This document shows positions 61,217-64,000 of a DNA stretch of 64,000 bases, in pieces. Origin of the DNA: Phycomyces blakesleeanus NRRL 1555(-). Its lineage: Eukaryota > Mucoromycota > Mucoromycetes > Mucorales > Phycomycetaceae. Where the stretch lies: contig NW_017265151.1 in the NCBI RefSeq assembly GCF_001638985.1, positions 124,001-188,000 on the forward strand, written 5' to 3'. The position numbers were made by a program, and so were the translations under genes. The notes under the pieces were generated by a model. The model was not told the DNA's origin and ran no database searches. It was given only the letters and a program-made list of their open reading frames with translations. The first letter of the stretch is position 1. Every line of letters starts with the position of its first letter.

Positions 61217-61262
61217 GCTGTTGCTGTTGCTGTTGCTGTTGTTACTGTTGCTGTTGCTGTTG
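61171..61262. repeat. GTT/GCT trinucleotide tract
   Basis: Long GTT (TTG) run grading into GCTGTT units, about 100 nt downstream of the synaptobrevin stop on its sense strand (read there as CAA/AACAGC), so possibly in its 3' UTR. Confidence 0.9.
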
Positions 61263-61360
61263 TATCAAGACTCATCAGTATAGGTTTCTTTTGAAAGTGA
61301 ATACTTGGATAACTGGGGCGGCCGGGAAGCGGAAGAAAAAAAGAGGGGGTTTGAACTTGA

Positions 61361-62207
61361 CTAAGCAGTAGTATCACTATTGCTGCTACTCTTGTTTGTC
61401 TATAGAATCATAAGCACATTGTTGTTAGCTCTTTATCGTCTTCAAGGCCTTATTTCTTATTTTACCTGTGTACCAACAATAGAACCTATGTAGATAAAGG
61501 GTTTAATTTATTTATGTATTGAATTATTAGCATTTTCTTCTTTTTTTTCTTTTTTTTTTTTTGGTTCAATCACTTGATTTATTTTATTTTATATATATAT
61601 ATATTCATAATATAAATAGTAAACTTACCGATAATGATGCCAAGGATAACGAGGATGGTTACAGCAATAATAATCTTCCATTTCAAATCCTTCCACCACA
61701 TACGCTTACGTACTTGGTTTGCGCCTCTGCGGAAGTGTCCGGCTGTTGACTGAAGGTCCTCTACAAACGCAAAAATAATAATAATCAGTATTAAATATTC
61801 AAACGGAATTTATTCTTCTTCTTTTTCTTTTTTTTTCTTTCATATAATGATATTGGTTACACAGCAAAAAGGCAAAAATAATAAAAAATAATAATAAAAA
61901 TAATAAAGCGGTAGTAGTCGAACCTGTTTTTCCTCGAAGGTCGTCCAATCTTTCACCACGCTGCATGACTTTATCGATGTTCTCTTGCATAATATTAACA
62001 ACCTCGTCTACTTGTGCTTGTACACGAGTCGTCTTTTGGTTGCCTCCTGCGCCGGCATTCTGCTGACCAGCACGCGGGGTGTTTGGAATATAGGGGTCGT
62101 ATGGCTCAGACCTATTTATTGTTGTTGTTATTATTATTATTTGTGTAAGATGTGTGTGAGATGACCAAGGCAATCAAGTTATTCCAGAGAATCTTGACAA
62201 CTTACAT
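61361..62207 (-). CDS. Synaptobrevin/VAMP-type R-SNARE (Snc1/2-like)
   Basis: Vesicle R-SNARE for fusion of exocytic and recycling vesicles with the plasma membrane. Five exons: 62207-62206, 62111-61924, 61760-61629, 61485-61466, 61399-61361; 126 aa. The model requires the first exon to give only AT of the start codon (TAAT|GTAAGT...AATAG|GTCTGAG), so ATG is formed by splicing and the protein starts MSEPYDPYIP. The SNARE motif (about 29-88) reads TTRVQAQVDEVVNIMQENID then KVMQRGERLDDLRGKTEDLQ, with Arg near 52 as the zero-layer residue. FRRGANQVRKRMWWKDLKWK precedes the transmembrane helix (about 92-112), as in Snc/VAMP. Unusually for the family, about 15 residues (TQTNKSSSNSDTTA) follow the helix, encoded by two tiny exons. 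Without the 61485-61466 and 61399-61361 exons the frame would end shortly after the helix. Confidence 0.88.
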
Positions 62208-64000
62208 TAGATAATTACAAAGAAAAGTATGGACAATAAAAAAAGAAAGAAATAGAGAAAAGAGAAAAGAGATGAAAAGGTTACAGAGGGAGAGGGAGAA
62301 AAACTGTTGGGTTTGAAGACCAAGTCCGAGACGGAAAACCTCAAGTGATGTCATGAATAGAAGTGGTGATTATAGCAGGACATATATATATATATATATA
62401 TACAATCTGAATTGAGCAAATCATTGCTGCGCTCGATCATTAACCACGGCACTGTATATGCTGTTGAGACTCAGAATTCTAATTCTTTGGCTTAAGCTTC
62501 TCTGCCTTGAAATGAGGATAGTAGTTCGCTAAATGATTTAGTATATGCTTACACATTTGTTCACCTCTAAAGGTGACATGAGATCTAGACTCCCATACCT
62601 GGTTTTCTTATTTTGATCAATACAATTATACTATTAAACTGTCAGACTTAATCCCTTTCTTCATTTATTACCCTTGTGTCTATTTATAATATCCCTTTAA
62701 TTACTTAAAGCAAATGGTTGGCGCAGAAGAGGGATATACTTAAAATGATAATAATGAATTAAAGGTCTACATTTTATAAAAACCTAAAAATAAGATTGTG
62801 TGTTGATTACAAGACAAGGTCTTGGAATCAAGAAAGCCTTCAAGTCTACAAAACACACATCTCATACTCAAGAGTCTTTTGGGAATTATTGTCCCAAGGA
62901 TTCTACATTTTGATGTATAGCAAATTATTTCAAGTATATTTAAACTTTCTCTCCTTTAATTCAAGTACTCTAGTAGACCCACACACGCACAAAATATATA
63001 TAAATTTACTCGAGACAACTCCTTTGACAAAGAATACAACCGATTTCCCAATAACATTTAAACTAGGTTTGGCTGGTTATATAAAGGCACATCGATTGTA
63101 TTATATATTGATTTGTTTTTACTTTAAACAATAATCTCATACATCTTTTTGTAGTATAAGTTGAAAGATCTCATCAACATAAGAAACCAAAATGCTTGGA
63201 AACACCGACACTAGACTTTTTCTTTTATTCATTGTACTCTCAATTAATTTTGAATTGAGACTCTTAAAGATAATGTCCAACACAATGGTTAAAGGTGTTT
63301 AGGAAGATAAAGAAGCTTAAAGACATTAAAGATGAATATGTAAAGTATATATCTTTTTTTCATTTTTTTTTTAAAAAAAAGGTATTAATCACTATCCAAT
63401 TTTGTAGCTTCAAATTTAGTTCACTTTTATTTATGTTGGTCAAGAATGCCAAGTAAGTGAGTACTAATATAGTAAGTATTGTAATAATCTTTTAAAAGAA
63501 CAGTCAAGAGTAATGATCCATATTGACGATTATTAGACGTCGTTAAAATATATTCAAAGCCTAGCCGTTTTGCGTTATACCAAACTAATTATTACCGCTG
63601 TATGTAACAGTTAAAAGGAGATAGGAATATATATGACTCTAATTATGCTTCCTAGTGATGATTTTGCCAAAGAAAAGAATATGGAATGCAAAAACTCATA
63701 TTTGATACATTGACAATCCAGTCAATGCATAAAAAAAAGCGTACTTGACAGTGCAATATATATATATATATATAAATGTGTGTGTAGAATCCCTGGGCCA
63801 ATTTTCAAGGAAATCACCCTATCTAATATGAATTAAAGGTAATCACGACATCTCCAAAACGGTAAGCTTCTAAAAAAACAAAATAAAGTAAAATCATCCA
63901 AAATTAACTATAGTCATTCTGCTGCCTTCCTTCAGTACAGTGCAAAACGTACTTCATTTTCCCACACAAAACATATACATGTAATATAATTGATCCAAAG
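62208..64000. other. 1.8-kb AT-rich region to the window edge
   Basis: Begins with the SNARE gene promoter. A 112-codon frame at 62796-63134 starts at TTG and shows no motif or codon bias. AT runs at about 62384-62401 and 63757-63773, and a T-then-A palindrome near 63353-63380. No gene or RNA recognised; a gene starting beyond 64000 cannot be excluded. Confidence 0.45.

Larger units (their letters stand above)
57777..61360. other. 3.6-kb gene-free AT-rich region
   Basis: No gene supported. Holds an AAT run (59950-59985) and an ATT run (60184-60227) that are reverse complements about 200 bp apart, other AT tracts, and a GTT/GCT trinucleotide tract (61171-61262) close to the 3' end of the SNARE gene. 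ORFs such as 59929-60237 are translations of the microsatellites. Confidence 0.5.

Noticed and set aside
61171..61262. Repeat as poly-Gln/Asn coding sequence
   Set aside because: It lies downstream of the SNARE stop codon and the surrounding frame has no gene features.
62796..63134. 112-codon plus-strand ORF near the right edge
   Set aside because: TTG start and no recognisable domain or codon bias.

Overview
The window looks like nuclear DNA of an early-diverging fungus, most likely Mucoromycota (Mucorales-like). The reasons are very AT-rich intergenic DNA full of AT, AAT and TG microsatellites, short GT-AG introns (about 55-170 nt) in nearly every gene, fungal proteins (division 1 chitin synthase, ERG4 sterol reductase, alpha-arrestins with LPxY motifs, a KRE9-type secreted protein) and animal-like genes that higher fungi often lack (a PPP1R21 homologue, a P2C Na,K-type ATPase, a full-length SCAP). 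No viral, CRISPR, rRNA or convincing tRNA gene was seen. Intron-exon structures were built by hand from splice sites, reading frame and family conservation; every multi-exon model given here closes in frame.

Layout. 0.5-12.2 kb: F-box protein (+), chitin synthase (-, 7 exons), ribosomal protein uL11/RPL12 (-, 3 exons), an inverted repeat carrying two copies of an unknown small ORF, then a 13-exon coiled-coil gene (+) recognised as PPP1R21, the FERRY-complex subunit. 12.2-16.1 kb: no recognisable gene. 16.1-25.8 kb: P2C-type cation ATPase (+), alpha-arrestin A (+), ERG4 (-), R3H-associated protein (-). 25.8-31.3 kb: large gene-free AT-rich stretch. 31.3-37.2 kb: RAE1/Gle2 mRNA export factor (+), an unknown two-helix membrane protein (-), alpha-arrestin B (+). 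40.7-41.9 kb: decayed partial duplicate of arrestin B. 42.6-50.4 kb: SCAP (+) and a vacuolar-type zinc CDF transporter (-). 52.4-57.8 kb: AIF/FSP1-like flavoprotein (+), small secreted KRE9-like protein (+), DUF2470/DUF4499-like membrane protein (-). 61.4-62.2 kb: synaptobrevin-type R-SNARE (-) whose start codon is split by an intron. The remainder to 64 kb shows no gene.

Functionally this is an ordinary eukaryotic chromosome segment rather than an operon or island. There are loose themes: membrane traffic and cargo sorting (two arrestins, R-SNARE, PPP1R21, SCAP with a MELADL-like COPII signal), sterol metabolism and sensing (ERG4, SCAP), cell wall and surface (chitin synthase, KRE9-like), and ion homeostasis (P2C ATPase, Zn transporter). 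The points most worth a second look are the fungal PPP1R21, the P2C ATPase with an altered M6 cation site, the inverted-repeat ORF pair, the arrestin pseudogene duplication and the split start codon.
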